In this document: piece by piece, positions 17,935 to 27,621 of the stretch
Position numbering within the stretch: position 1 is the first letter of the stretch
Layout: each line of letters starts with the position of its first letter
Made by a program: the position numbers and the translations under genes
Assembly: GCF_022919215.1 (NCBI RefSeq)
Contig: NZ_CP095046.1
Span: 620,001 to 684,000 of the forward strand
DNA length: 64,000 nucleotides
Direction: 5' to 3'
Source of the DNA: Hymenobacter cellulosilyticus
Lineage (GTDB): Bacteria; Bacteroidota; Bacteroidia; Cytophagales; Hymenobacteraceae
Notes under the pieces: generated by a model
The model's database searches: none
Told to the model about the DNA's origin: nothing
The model's input: the letters and a program-made list of their open reading frames with translations, nothing else

Positions 17935-20900
17935 ATGAAAACACTTCTCCGTGTTGTGCGGCCCGCCGGCCGCCAGATCCGCCCCTCGACGGTTAGGCTA
18001 CAAATGGCCCTGCTGCTACTGTTGCTGAGTTTGCTGGCCCTGACGGCCACGGCCCAAACCTTCTCGACCGGCTTCAACCAGGTACAGGTCACCAACGGCA
18101 TCAGCAACCCCACGGTGCTGGCTTTCGCGCCCGACGGGCGCATTTTCGTGGGCGAGCAGGGTGGCGCCCTACGCGTCATCAAGAACGGTAGTCTGCTGGC
18201 CACGCCCTTTGTGCGGCTGAGCGTGAATTCGAGCGGGGAGCGGGGCCTGATTGGCATAGCCCTCGACCCGAACTTCAGCGCCAACGGCTATATCTATCTG
18301 TATTACACGGTCAGCACGGCGCCGGTGCGCAACCGCATCAGCCGCTTCACGGCCGCCGGCGACGTAGCCGTGGCGGGCAGTGAGGTAGTGGTGCTGGAGC
18401 TGGACCCGCTGAGCTCGGCCACCAACCACAACGGCGGGGCCATGAGCTTCGGACCCGACGGCAAGCTCTACGTGGCCATCGGCGAAAACGCCAACGGCAG
18501 CAACGCCCAGAACCTGGACACCTACCACGGCAAGTTTCTGCGCATCAACCCGGACGGTTCGGTGCCGGCCGGCAACCCCTTCCCAACTGGCTCCGAGCAG
18601 CGCCGCCGCGTGTGGAGCTACGGCCTGCGCAACCCCTATACCTTTGCTATTCATCCTACTACGGGCCGGATTTTTCTTAACGACGTAGGCCAGAATACTT
18701 GGGAGGAAATTGACGACGCTACTGCCGGGGGTCGCAACTTCGGCTGGCCCGCCACGGAAGGCGCTACCACGGCTGCCGGCGTGACCAGCCCCGTGTTCAG
18801 CTACCCCCACGGCACCGGCGACGGCCGGGGCTGCGCCATTACGGGCGGCACTTTTTTCAACCCGGTCAGCACCAACTACCCGGCTACCTACGCGGGCAAG
18901 TACTTCTACCAGGACTTGTGCAACCAGTGGATCAACTACATTGACCTCTCGGGCAGCACGCCGGTCCGCTCGGCCTTTGCCACAGCCCTGCCGGGCAACG
19001 CCGTGGGTCTCACCACCGGCCTCGACGGCAACCTGTACTACCTGAGCCGCAGCGCCGGAGCTTTGTACAAAGTGGTGTACACGCCTTCAACCAGCGCGCC
19101 CGTCATTACCGGGCAGCCCGCCAACGTGAGCGTAGCCCCGGGTCAGGCGACTTCGTTTCGGGTAACGGCCACCGGCACGGCCCCGCTGAGCTACCAGTGG
19201 CAGAAAAACGGCGTGAATATCACTGGTGCTACGGCCGCTACCTACACCATTGTCAGCGTAGCGGCGGCCGACGCCGGCCAGTACCGCGCCGTAGTAACCA
19301 ATGCCGTGGGCACAGCTACCAGCACGGCCGCCACGCTAACCGTAACGGCCCCCAACACCGCTCCTACAGCTCAGATTCTCACCCCGGCCGAGGGCACGAC
19401 CTACGTAGCTGGTACTACGTTCACCTTCTCGGGCGACGCTACCGACCCGGAGCAGGGCACCTTGCCGGCCAGCGCCTTTAGCTGGCGGGTCGACTTTCAC
19501 CACGACACCCACGTGCACGACGGTACGGCCTTCAACCAGGGCCTCAAAACCGGCTCGTTTGCCATTCCCAACACCGGTGAAACGGCCGCCAACGTGTGGT
19601 ACCGCCTCTATCTGACCGTGACGGACGCCGGCGGCCTGACCTCCACCGTGTTCCGCGACATTTACCCCCGCACCTCGGTGCTGAGCTTCGCCACCAACCC
19701 GGCCGGCCTGCGCCTCACCCTCGACGGGCAGCCGCTGATCACGCCCGCCACCGTGACTAGCGTGGAAGGCGTACTGCGGACTTTGGGCGTGGTAAGTCCG
19801 CAGACGGTGAACGGGGTTACCTACGAGTTTACGGGCTGGAGCAATGGCGGCGCGGCTACCCAAACCGGACCGACGCCGACTGAGGATGCTACTTACACGG
19901 CCAGCTTCCGGGTGGTACCCGCCAGCCAGGCCGTAACCAGCTTCACACTCTTCAATGCCGACACCGACCAGCCCATAGCCGGCTACGACCCGCTGCCGGC
20001 CGGAGCCACACTTAACCTGGCGACGTTACCCTCACGCAATCTGAACATTCGGGCCAATACCAACCCGGCCACCGTGGGCAGCGTGCGGTTTGCTTACGAC
20101 GCCAATGCCAACTTCCGGACCGAAAACTCTGTGCCTTATGCCCTGGCCGGCGACAATGGCCCGACCGACTATCTGCCCTGGACGCCCACCGTGGGCAACC
20201 ACACCCTGACGGCCACGCCCTACACTGCTACTGGCGCCACCGGCACGGCCGGTCAGGCCTTGACAGTAGCCTTTACCGTGACGGATGCCGCTCTGCGCAC
20301 GCCCGAAAACCCAACGGGCACCGTGGCTGGCCTCAACTATGGCTATTACGAAGGCACCGACTGGAGCGTGCTGCCCAATTTTGCGGCCCTGACTCCGGCC
20401 AAAACCGGCTCGGTAACCGGCTTCGACCTGACTCCGCGCACCCGGGATGAGAACTTCGCCTTCCGCTATACCGGCTACGTGCGGGTGCCCGCCGACGGGG
20501 TGTACACGTTCTACACCACCTCCGACGACGGCAGCCAGCTCTTCATTGGCAACCAGCTGGTCGTGAATAACGACGGGCTGCACGGCGCCGCCGAAAAGTC
20601 GGGCACGATTGGGCTGCGGGCGGGAGTACACGCCATTACGGTCACCTTCTTTGAGCGCACGGGGGCCGAAGTACTGAGCGTGAGCTATGCTGGTCCGGGC
20701 TTGGCCAAGCAGGTTGTACCCGGCACGGCATTGTCGCGGCTGGGCAGTGCGCCGGCGCCGGCTGCCGTGTACCTGTCGGATCTGAGCTGGGTTTCGGCCA
20801 GCAGTGGCTGGGGACCGGTGGAGCGCGACGGTAGCAATGGGGAGCAAGACCCTTCTGACAGCAAAACCATTAGCCTGGGCGGGGTAACGTATGCCAAAGG

Positions 20901-21495
20901 CTTGGGGGTACATGCGGCTTCCGAAATCGTGTACGCCCTGGGTGGCAGCTACAGCCGTTTCCTGAGCGACATGGGCGTGGATGATGAAGTCGGCAACAAC
21001 GGCAGCGTGAAGTTTCAGGTGTATCTGGACGGCGTTCTGACCTACGAAAGCGGTGTGCTGACGGGCAGCTCCGCCACGGGCCGCCTCGACCTGAACGTAA
21101 GTGGCAGCAGTGAGCTGCGCCTGGTCGTCACCAACGGCGGCAACGACAACGGCTACGACCACGCCGACTGGGCCGGGGCCCGGCTGCTGCCCGCCACGGC
21201 GGCCCAGCCAGCACTACGTGCCACCACCAAGCTGGCCAACCCTGTACTTTTTAGTCTCTACCCCAACCCGGCCCACTCGTTCGTGACCGTGGACCTGCAG
21301 CTTTCTGAAGCCCAGGAAGTGCGCGTAACGGTGCTCGACGCGCTGGGCCGGCAGCTGCTTGCCACTACCCAGCCGGCTACTGTGGGCCGGTCGGAGTTGC
21401 GCCTGCCCCTGGAAAAACTGGCTCCGGGCGTGTACCTGGTAACGGTGCAGGCCGGTGGTAGCAGTAGCACCCAGCGCCTAGTGGTATCGGAATAG
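17935..21495 (+). CDS. Secreted glucose/sorbosone dehydrogenase with Ig, PA14, NPCBM and T9SS sorting domains
   Basis: A 1186-residue secreted protein. After a signal peptide (ending near ATAQTFS, residue 41) comes a six-bladed PQQ sugar dehydrogenase domain (about 45-385; SGERGLIGIALDPNF, VWSYGLRNPYTFAIH, NDVGQNTWEEID). Then follow an Ig-like domain (about 390-470), two or three beta-sandwich linkers, a PA14 carbohydrate-binding domain (about 800-930; DGVYTFYTTSDDGSQLFIG), an NPCBM domain (about 945-1090; GVTYAKGLGVHAASEIVY) and a type A T9SS sorting domain (last 80 residues, YPNPAHSFVTVDL). It probably oxidises or binds sugars of extracellular polysaccharides. Whether the dehydrogenase is active is not shown. 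Confidence 0.88.
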   Translation: MKTLLRVVRPAGRQIRPSTVRLQMALLLLLLSLLALTATAQTFSTGFNQVQVTNGISNPTVLAFAPDGRIFVGEQGGALRVIKNGSLLATPFVRLSVNSSGERGLIGIALDPNFSANGYIYLYYTVSTAPVRNRISRFTAAGDVAVAGSEVVVLELDPLSSATNHNGGAMSFGPDGKLYVAIGENANGSNAQNLDTYHGKFLRINPDGSVPAGNPFPTGSEQRRRVWSYGLRNPYTFAIHPTTGRIFLNDVGQNTWEEIDDATAGGRNFGWPATEGATTAAGVTSPVFSYPHGTGDGRGCAITGGTFFNPVSTNYPATYAGKYFYQDLCNQWINYIDLSGSTPVRSAFATALPGNAVGLTTGLDGNLYYLSRSAGALYKVVYTPSTSAPVITGQPANVSVAPGQATSFRVTATGTAPLSYQWQKNGVNITGATAATYTIVSVAAADAGQYRAVVTNAVGTATSTAATLTVTAPNTAPTAQILTPAEGTTYVAGTTFTFSGDATDPEQGTLPASAFSWRVDFHHDTHVHDGTAFNQGLKTGSFAIPNTGETAANVWYRLYLTVTDAGGLTSTVFRDIYPRTSVLSFATNPAGLRLTLDGQPLITPATVTSVEGVLRTLGVVSPQTVNGVTYEFTGWSNGGAATQTGPTPTEDATYTASFRVVPASQAVTSFTLFNADTDQPIAGYDPLPAGATLNLATLPSRNLNIRANTNPATVGSVRFAYDANANFRTENSVPYALAGDNGPTDYLPWTPTVGNHTLTATPYTATGATGTAGQALTVAFTVTDAALRTPENPTGTVAGLNYGYYEGTDWSVLPNFAALTPAKTGSVTGFDLTPRTRDENFAFRYTGYVRVPADGVYTFYTTSDDGSQLFIGNQLVVNNDGLHGAAEKSGTIGLRAGVHAITVTFFERTGAEVLSVSYAGPGLAKQVVPGTALSRLGSAPAPAAVYLSDLSWVSASSGWGPVERDGSNGEQDPSDSKTISLGGVTYAKGLGVHAASEIVYALGGSYSRFLSDMGVDDEVGNNGSVKFQVYLDGVLTYESGVLTGSSATGRLDLNVSGSSELRLVVTNGGNDNGYDHADWAGARLLPATAAQPALRATTKLANPVLFSLYPNPAHSFVTVDLQLSEAQEVRVTVLDALGRQLLATTQPATVGRSELRLPLEKLAPGVYLVTVQAGGSSSTQRLVVSE

Positions 21496-21521
21496 CACAG
21501 TCAGTTTTCTTACAAAAGCTC

Positions 21522-21555
21522 AACAGGGCGGGTCCGCTGGATTCGCCCTGTTTTG
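21522..21555 (+). terminator. Terminator of the sugar dehydrogenase gene
   Basis: AACAGGGCG, a 13-base loop and CGCCCTGTTTT, 26 bases after the stop codon. Confidence 0.75.
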
Positions 21556-21633
21556 CCGCCCGGGCAATGTGGAGGCTGCCGAGGTAGTGCGTCGCGGCTA
21601 AGCAGCAATGATTTTAATCAAGTAGAAAGTAGT

Positions 21634-21669
21634 GGGCAAATTTCGGGGCTAGTCCCGCGGGATTTGCCC
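21634..21669. promoter_or_regulatory. Inverted repeat before the transglutaminase gene
   Basis: GGGCAAAT (21634-21641) and ATTTGCCC (21662-21669) flank a smaller CGGG/CCCG pair. It ends 42 bases before the ATG and is followed by AACTTTGTTAA, a possible -7 region. It could be an operator or a leader hairpin. Confidence 0.35.
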
Positions 21670-21711
21670 AACTTTGTTAATTGGCGGCTGGTTCTTTACT
21701 CTATTCTTCTT

Positions 21712-22920
21712 ATGCTTACGCTTCTTTGCCGGTATACCCTGGCCGTACTTTTCTTAAGCTGGGCTGCTTTTCCGGCCACCGCCCAAAAGGCCAAGCCACG
21801 GCCCGCCCCAGTACCTCCATACCAAGCTGTGGATGCCAAAATGCAGCAGGTACCCGACTCGTCGGCCCGCACGGTGGCAGGACTAGCTCGTTATATCACT
21901 GTCTCCTTTGCCACCGACGCCGACAAGGCCCGAGCCGCTTTTGTGTGGGTGGCAACGCATATTCGCTATGATGTGGCAAAACGCTACGTGGTAAGCTTTC
22001 AGCGCGAGCCAGCCGTGGTGGTGCAGGAAACTATGGCCAGCCGCAAGGGCGTATGTACCAACTACGCCGAACTCTACGCGGCCATTGCCAACCAGGCTGG
22101 GGTTAAAACCCGCGTGATACCTGGCTACACCAAGCACCACGACGGAACAGTGACTCCGGTGGGGCACATGTGGTGCGCTACGCAACTGGCCGGAGAGTGG
22201 TATCTGATGGACCCCACGTGGAGCGCGGGGTATGTAGTAGAAAGCACGTTTGTGCCGCGCTTTACCAACTCTTACTACAAAGTGCGGCCCGTAACCATGA
22301 TTAAGGACCACATGCCTTTTGACCCGCTGTGGCAGCTGTTGGCCACACCGCGTAGCCCGGCTCAGTTTCAGGAGGGAACCGTGCCAAGCCCGGCCGCACA
22401 CCCGTTTCACGTGGCCGACTCAGTAACCGCCTACGAGCAGCAAAGCTACATTGCCCAGCTGCACGCCGCCAACCGACGCGTAGAGCAACACGGTGTGCAG
22501 GATGACCATACCCTCAGCTTTTTGGGCAACAACCGGGTACTGGAAGAGAACTACTACATCACGGCGTACAACAACGCGCAGAACGCCATGAATGCGGGCA
22601 GCAATAAGCTGAATGACTTCGTGAATTACTTCAACCATCAGTTTCAGCCCAAGAAAACGGATGCGGAGCTGCAGCTGCTGCTCCCTCCCATCGCCGCTGA
22701 CTTCGCCCGTTCGCGAGAACTGCTGGCCGTAGTGCGCTTCCAGGAAGCCAGCCGCCAGACCTCCCTAAAGCAGTTTCAGCAGGCTCTGGCAGAAAATGAA
22801 ACACTTTTACAGAAAAGCCAGGCCTTTATGGAGCACTACCTGCGTACCAGCAAGCTGCTGCGCCCCACCCTGTTTATGAACATCAGCACGATAGGCGGCC
22901 GCAATGAAATGGCCCGCTAA
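21712..22920 (+). CDS. Exported transglutaminase-like cysteine protease-fold protein
   Basis: A protein of 402 residues. The start at 21712 gives a clean signal peptide (LLCRYTLAVLFLSWAAFPATAQ). The transglutaminase-like core has VATHIRYDVA, the catalytic cysteine in SRKGVCTNYAELYAAIAN and the histidine and aspartate in VGHMWCATQLAGEWYLMDPTW, so the Cys-His-Asp triad is intact. The C-terminal 200 residues are helical and not recognised. The likely role is peptide or isopeptide bond cleavage in the periplasm. Confidence 0.85.
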   Translation: MLTLLCRYTLAVLFLSWAAFPATAQKAKPRPAPVPPYQAVDAKMQQVPDSSARTVAGLARYITVSFATDADKARAAFVWVATHIRYDVAKRYVVSFQREPAVVVQETMASRKGVCTNYAELYAAIANQAGVKTRVIPGYTKHHDGTVTPVGHMWCATQLAGEWYLMDPTWSAGYVVESTFVPRFTNSYYKVRPVTMIKDHMPFDPLWQLLATPRSPAQFQEGTVPSPAAHPFHVADSVTAYEQQSYIAQLHAANRRVEQHGVQDDHTLSFLGNNRVLEENYYITAYNNAQNAMNAGSNKLNDFVNYFNHQFQPKKTDAELQLLLPPIAADFARSRELLAVVRFQEASRQTSLKQFQQALAENETLLQKSQAFMEHYLRTSKLLRPTLFMNISTIGGRNEMAR

Positions 22921-23003
22921 GCACCGGTTCGCATCTTTCCCTAGCTTAGGGCCGGGCTTCAGTGCATACCTCCCTTGTATTTGCCTTGCCTTACAACCGC
23001 CTT

Positions 23004-23510
23004 ATGCCGACTATTCGCCCCGCCATTACCGCCGACTTACCTGCCATTCTGAACCTGGTACGCCACGTGGTGCCGCTGATGCAAGCCAGCGGCAACCAGC
23101 AGTGGAGCGCCGACTATCCCAACGAAGAGGTTTTCCGTCAGGATATTGCCCGGGAGCAGCTGTGGGTGGCTGAGCTGGACGGGCAGATAGCCGGCGTGGC
23201 GGCCCTCACCCAGGACCAGGACGAAGAGTACGCCCAGGCCGACTGGGACCCGACCGAAACGGCCATTGTAACGCACCGCCTGGCCGTGGACCCCAACGCG
23301 CAGGGCAAAGGCGTGGCGGCCGCCTTACTGGACCAGGCCGAAAAATTAGCCCGGGCCTGGGGCCTGAAGTCGCTGCGGGTGGATACCAACTCGGAAAACG
23401 CGGCCACCCAGCGGCTGTTTCCGAAGCTGGGCTACCGCTTTGCCGGCGAAATCACGCTGGCGTTTCGGCCGGGGCTGCGGTTTTTCTGCTACGAGAAGCG
23501 GCTGGAATAA
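23004..23510 (+). CDS. GNAT family N-acetyltransferase
   Basis: A 168-residue single-domain GNAT enzyme: MPTIRPAITADLPAILNLVR at the N-terminus, the V-D-P-N-A-Q-G-K-G-V-A acetyl-CoA loop (motif A) and the C-terminal VDTNSENAATQRLFPKLGY. I chose the internal ATG at 23004 because the conserved domain starts there; an upstream ATG at 22962 adds 14 residues. The substrate is unknown. It is convergent with the permease gene, only eight bases away. Confidence 0.9.
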   Translation: MPTIRPAITADLPAILNLVRHVVPLMQASGNQQWSADYPNEEVFRQDIAREQLWVAELDGQIAGVAALTQDQDEEYAQADWDPTETAIVTHRLAVDPNAQGKGVAAALLDQAEKLARAWGLKSLRVDTNSENAATQRLFPKLGYRFAGEITLAFRPGLRFFCYEKRLE

Positions 23511-23518
23511 CGGCTGAT

Positions 23519-24946
23519 CTACCGATTAGCAAAAGGCCACTGCCCCCGCTGCCGGCTCCAGAGCAGAAATGCCACCGTGCCCAATCCCATCATGCCCAGG
23601 GCCGCCAGCTGAAAATACAGCCGGAAGTGCAGGCCGCCCCAGCTTACCTCGACCGGCGCAATCCCGCAGAACACGGCCAGCCACACCACGATGGCCAGCA
23701 CCACCGGCAGCGGATACAGCGGCATGCGGAAGGGCAGTCCGGCCGTGCCGCGCCGGCGGCGCAGCAGGATCAGGCCCACGGCCTGCCCCACAAACTGCAC
23801 CAGAATGCGCATGGCTAGGATGGCCGAAATAACCTCGCCCAGCCGAAACAGCAAACTAAACACGAAGCCCACGCCCCCGAGCAGCAGGAGCGACACGTAG
23901 GGAAAGTCCTTGGTAGGGTGCAGCTTGCCGAACAGGGGCAAAAACTCACCGTCGGCAGCGGCGGCGTACGGGATGCGGGAGTAGCCCAGCAGCACCGCAA
24001 ACAACGACGCAAAGGCCACCAGCAGCACCAGGCCCGTAGCCACCGTGGCGGCAGCCGGCCCGTAGAGCCGCTCCACAAACACGCTCACGATAAACTGCGA
24101 CTTATCCCCGGCCCCGGCCTGCCAGGCCTGCACTTCCTGCCAGGGAATCACGGTGCCCACGCTCCAGTTGAGCAGCAGGTACAGGGCCGCAATGCCCAGA
24201 ATGCTCAGGAAAATGCTGCGCGGAATCACGCGCTGCGGCTCCCGGATTTCGGCCCCCAGGTGGCACACGTTGTAGTAGCCCAGGTAGGAATAGATGGTTT
24301 TGACGGCCGCCTGCCCCATGGCTACCGACAGCAGCAAACCAGGCAGCACCGGCAGCCCGCCGCTGGGGAAAATATCGACGTGGTGATTGGGGTGCGTCAG
24401 GCCGCCGAAAATCAGCCAGGCCATGAGGGCCAGCACGCCCACCCAGAGCACCACGCCCAGCTTGCCAATGTCCTCGATGCGGCGGTACAGCAGCACAATA
24501 AGCAGTAGCACCACCGAGCCGGCCACCATCTTGGGCTGCCACCACTCCGTCAGGGGCACGAGGTAGCCGAAGTACTGGGCAAAGCCGATGGCGCCCGAGG
24601 CCAGCACCAGCGGCGACTGAATCAGGGTTTGCCACACGTAAAGAAACGACATGTAGCGGCCCCACTTCTGCTCCCCGTAGGCCAGCTTCAGAAACTTGTA
24701 GGAGCCGCCCGCCTCAGGGTAGGCCGCGCCCAGCTCACTCCAGATCAGCCCGTCCACCGAGGCCAGGGCCGCGCCCACCAGCCAGGCCAGCAGAAAGTTG
24801 GGGCCCATCAGGCCCATGACCAGCGGCAGTGTCACAAAGGGCCCGATGCCCACCATGTCAATCATGTTCAGGGCCGTGGCCTGCACCAGGCCCAGGCTGC
24901 GGCGCAGCTGGGGCTTGGAAGTGGGGTCGGTAGAAGGTTGGGTCAT
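23519..24946 (-). CDS. APC-family amino-acid permease
   Basis: A 475-residue integral membrane transporter with about 12 hydrophobic segments. The first, GLVQATALNMIDMVGIGPFV, carries the GIGxFV bend of APC transporters, and LIWSELGAAYPEAGGSYKFLK is the conserved helix 3 region (usual form AELxxxxPxAGGxYxY). I chose the ATG at 24946, after which the charged N-terminus directly precedes helix 1. The substrate is probably an amino acid, but which one cannot be told. Confidence 0.9.
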   Translation of the reverse strand: MTQPSTDPTSKPQLRRSLGLVQATALNMIDMVGIGPFVTLPLVMGLMGPNFLLAWLVGAALASVDGLIWSELGAAYPEAGGSYKFLKLAYGEQKWGRYMSFLYVWQTLIQSPLVLASGAIGFAQYFGYLVPLTEWWQPKMVAGSVVLLLIVLLYRRIEDIGKLGVVLWVGVLALMAWLIFGGLTHPNHHVDIFPSGGLPVLPGLLLSVAMGQAAVKTIYSYLGYYNVCHLGAEIREPQRVIPRSIFLSILGIAALYLLLNWSVGTVIPWQEVQAWQAGAGDKSQFIVSVFVERLYGPAAATVATGLVLLVAFASLFAVLLGYSRIPYAAAADGEFLPLFGKLHPTKDFPYVSLLLLGGVGFVFSLLFRLGEVISAILAMRILVQFVGQAVGLILLRRRRGTAGLPFRMPLYPLPVVLAIVVWLAVFCGIAPVEVSWGGLHFRLYFQLAALGMMGLGTVAFLLWSRQRGQWPFANR

Positions 24947-25046
24947 AGAGGCGTAAAAGTCGAATAAAAGCGGAATGTTCAAACCTGGACGTTAACCTCC
25001 GCTTCAACTGGCGCGTACCACCGGTACGTTATCCTTATTTCATTTT

Positions 25047-25988
25047 ATGGCCGGAAGCTCTTCTAAGCTGGTTGTGTACGGGGCCATCGGGGCCAATATT
25101 GCCATTGCCATCAGCAAATTCGTGGCGGCCTTTTTCACGGGCTCCTCGGCCATGCTTTCCGAGGGTATTCACTCCCTGGTTGACAGCGGCAACGGCCTGC
25201 TGATTCTCTACGGCGTGAAGCAAGCCGAGAAGCCCGCCGATACCCGCCATCCATTCGGGCGCAGTAAGGAGCTTTACTTCTGGGCCCTGATTGTGGCCGT
25301 GCTGGTGTTTTCGGTGGGCGGCGGCATGTCGTTCTACGAGGGCATCGAGCACCTGAAGCACCCGGCCCCCATCACCGACCCCACCTGGAACTACTGGGTG
25401 CTGGGTTTGTCCCTGCTATTCGAGGGCAGTTCCTTTTTCTTGGCCTTCCGGGAGTTCAACAAGACCCGGGGCGAGGCCGGGTTCTGGGACACGCTGGGCC
25501 GCAGCAAAGACCCCTCGGTGTTTTCCATTATGATGGAAGATCTGGCCGCCCTGCTGGGCCTGGCAATTGCTTTGCTGGGCGTTTATTTTGGCCATAAGCT
25601 CAACAACCCCTACCTCGATGGCGCCGCCTCCATTTGCATTGGGGTGCTGCTGGTAACGGTGGCCATCTTCCTGATTTACAAAACCAAGGGCCTGCTGGTG
25701 GGGGAAGGAGTAGACGACGAAACCCTGGCCAGCATCGACGCCATTGCCCGGGCCGAAGCTGCGGTCGAAAGCGTCCGTCCCCCGCTCACCTCCTACCTGG
25801 GTCCGGCCGACGTGGTACTGGCCCTGGACGTGCAGTTTAAGCGCAACCTGACCGCCATACAGGTGGAGGAGGCCATCGACCGGCTGCAGGATGCCATCCG
25901 GGCCCGGCACCCCGAGTTCAAGCGTATTTTCGTGGAAGCCAAAAGCCTCAGCGACAAAGGTCGAGCCACGGCCGCGGCCTTAAGCTAG
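25047..25988 (+). CDS. Cation diffusion facilitator (CDF) transporter
   Basis: A 313-residue inner-membrane metal/proton antiporter. It has six hydrophobic segments; helix 2 contains SEGIHSLVDSGNGLLILYG, with the H-D pair, and helix 5 has MMEDLAALLGLAIALLG, with E-D in place of the usual H-D. RHPFGRSKELYFWALIVAV is a typical CDF motif. A C-terminal cytoplasmic domain follows. The substrate may be Zn, Fe or Mn, and the E-D variant may point away from zinc. It runs divergently from the permease gene. Confidence 0.9.
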   Translation: MAGSSSKLVVYGAIGANIAIAISKFVAAFFTGSSAMLSEGIHSLVDSGNGLLILYGVKQAEKPADTRHPFGRSKELYFWALIVAVLVFSVGGGMSFYEGIEHLKHPAPITDPTWNYWVLGLSLLFEGSSFFLAFREFNKTRGEAGFWDTLGRSKDPSVFSIMMEDLAALLGLAIALLGVYFGHKLNNPYLDGAASICIGVLLVTVAIFLIYKTKGLLVGEGVDDETLASIDAIARAEAAVESVRPPLTSYLGPADVVLALDVQFKRNLTAIQVEEAIDRLQDAIRARHPEFKRIFVEAKSLSDKGRATAAALS

Positions 25989-26384
25989 TCGGTCTACAGG
26001 TACTGTCGGCTGACTCAGTCCGGACGCGCCAGGCGGCCGACGGGTGCTGGTTACTTGAGAAACGAGGTGTTTGCCCGGGAGGCAAGCACCTCGTTTATTT
26101 GGAAGGAAGTGACAGCCCATCGGGCCTAAGTTTTCAACAGCATTATCCACTTATACACCTAGCGGGCATACACGCTCCTGGCTACACATCAGGTGTATAC
26201 CCGCCTATGGAATAGGTTATTACCAGGCCTGCCCGAAGGGTTTCTGCCGAGCATAAATGAATAGGTGTTATCTATGCTTATAGTACTAAGCCCAACCAAT
26301 CCAGCACTTTTCAGGTACATTAGGCCCTAGTCGGGCTTTAAGAGCCCTGGCTGCTGCCTGTTTTGCCCGTTAACCCCTGCGCTT
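25989..26384. other. Intergenic region before the GH-A gene
   Basis: A 396-base gap. It holds the CDF terminator, then AT-richer sequence with a pair of imperfect inverted stretches (GCGGGCATACAC near 26162 and GTGTATACCCGCC near 26195) that could form an operator or a leader hairpin. A single TTATCCACT near 26143 resembles a DnaA box. No open frame of note. Confidence 0.6.
26060..26097 (+). terminator. Terminator after the CDF gene
   Basis: AAACGAGGTGTTTGCC and GGCAAGCACCTCGTTT form a long stem with one mismatch and a short loop. TATTT follows. Confidence 0.82.
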
Positions 26385-27614
26385 ATGATGTCTTCCACTA
26401 CGACGCACACAAATCCGTTTCGCACTTTCTGGATGGGTGGCTACGAATGCACCGACCAGCTAAACGCCTTCGGGCACCGCGTTGATTTCCTGAACGTTAC
26501 CGGCCACCTACAGCGCCTCGACGCCGACTACCAGGATCTGCAGCCCTTCAACATTGGCAGCGTGCGGGAAGGCATCCGCTGGAGCCAGGTGGAGAAAGTA
26601 CCCTATCAATACGACTGGAGCACGGTGCAGGTAATGCTCGACGCGGGCAAGCGCCACGGCATTCAGCAGATCTGGGACCTGTGCCACTTTGGCTACCCCG
26701 ACGACCTGACGCCCCTGCACCCCATGTTTGCCCGCCGCTTTGCCCACCTGTGCCGGGCCTTCGTGGAATTCTACCGCGGCCAGCGCCCCGACGAAACACT
26801 CATTGTGACGCCCATCAACGAGGTAAGCTTTATGAGCTGGCTCGGCGGCGACGTGCGCGGCACCTCGCCTTACTGCGTGGGCCAGGGCTGGGAAGTAAAG
26901 CGCGGGCTGATGCGGGCCTATATCGAAGGAGTAGCCGCGCTGCGCGAAGCCGACCCCGGCATCCGGATTCTGACTACCGAGCCCCTCATTCACATTGTAG
27001 CCGCTCCCAACGCCGACGCCCACTTGCGGCAGCGGGCCAAGGACTTTGACGAAAATCAGTTTCAGGCCGTCGATATGCTGGCTGGGCGCATGTGCCCCGA
27101 CCTGGGCGGCAAGCCCGAATACCTCGATTTGCTGGGTTTCAACTACTACTACGACAACCAGTGGCAGCTCGACCCGCACCAAACCCTGCCCTGGGCCGAT
27201 GACTTCAACGACCCGCGCTTCCGCCCCCTGAGCTTCCTGCTAATGCGGGCCTGGCAGCGCTACAACCGGCCCGTGGTGCTTACCGAAACCAGCCACCCCG
27301 GTATGGACCGGCCCTTGTGGATTGACATGATTGGCAAGGAGTGCGCCGCGGCTCTGCAGGCCGGCGTACCGGTATTTGGCGCCTGCCTCTACCCCATCAT
27401 CGACCGGCCCGACTGGGACCACCTCACGCCCTGGCACCGCGCCGGCCTGTGGGATGCCGACACGGCTGCTCCCGAGCCCGGCCTGACCCGCGTGCTGGAT
27501 ACGGCCTACGCCGAAGCCCTGCTGCAGGCCCAGGAAACCGTATCGGCCGCTATTCCCAAGCCGATTACCCACGTTACCGAAGCGGACGTGGCCTTGTCCC
27601 TGTCCTTAACCTAA
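26385..27614 (+). CDS. Clan GH-A glycoside hydrolase-like protein (GH1-like)
   Basis: A 409-residue cytoplasmic TIM-barrel protein without a signal peptide. TFWMGGYECTDQLNAFGHRV at the N-terminus, IVTPINEVSF (acid/base Glu, near residue 145) and PVVLTETSHPG (likely nucleophile Glu, near residue 304) follow the clan GH-A scheme, and LLGFNYYYDNQW resembles GH1 proteins. The substrate is unknown. Its stop lies seven bases before the start of the PLD gene, which suggests co-transcription. Confidence 0.78.
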   Translation: MMSSTTTHTNPFRTFWMGGYECTDQLNAFGHRVDFLNVTGHLQRLDADYQDLQPFNIGSVREGIRWSQVEKVPYQYDWSTVQVMLDAGKRHGIQQIWDLCHFGYPDDLTPLHPMFARRFAHLCRAFVEFYRGQRPDETLIVTPINEVSFMSWLGGDVRGTSPYCVGQGWEVKRGLMRAYIEGVAALREADPGIRILTTEPLIHIVAAPNADAHLRQRAKDFDENQFQAVDMLAGRMCPDLGGKPEYLDLLGFNYYYDNQWQLDPHQTLPWADDFNDPRFRPLSFLLMRAWQRYNRPVVLTETSHPGMDRPLWIDMIGKECAAALQAGVPVFGACLYPIIDRPDWDHLTPWHRAGLWDADTAAPEPGLTRVLDTAYAEALLQAQETVSAAIPKPITHVTEADVALSLSLT

Positions 27615-27621
27615 AACCGGC

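Noticed and set aside
20032..21162. 376-codon frame opposite the secreted sugar dehydrogenase
   Set aside because: Antisense shadow of PA14 and NPCBM coding sequence.
26140..26155. Replication origin, from a DnaA-box-like TTATCCACT
   Set aside because: Only one such site is seen and there is no dnaA, dnaN or AT-rich unwinding region.
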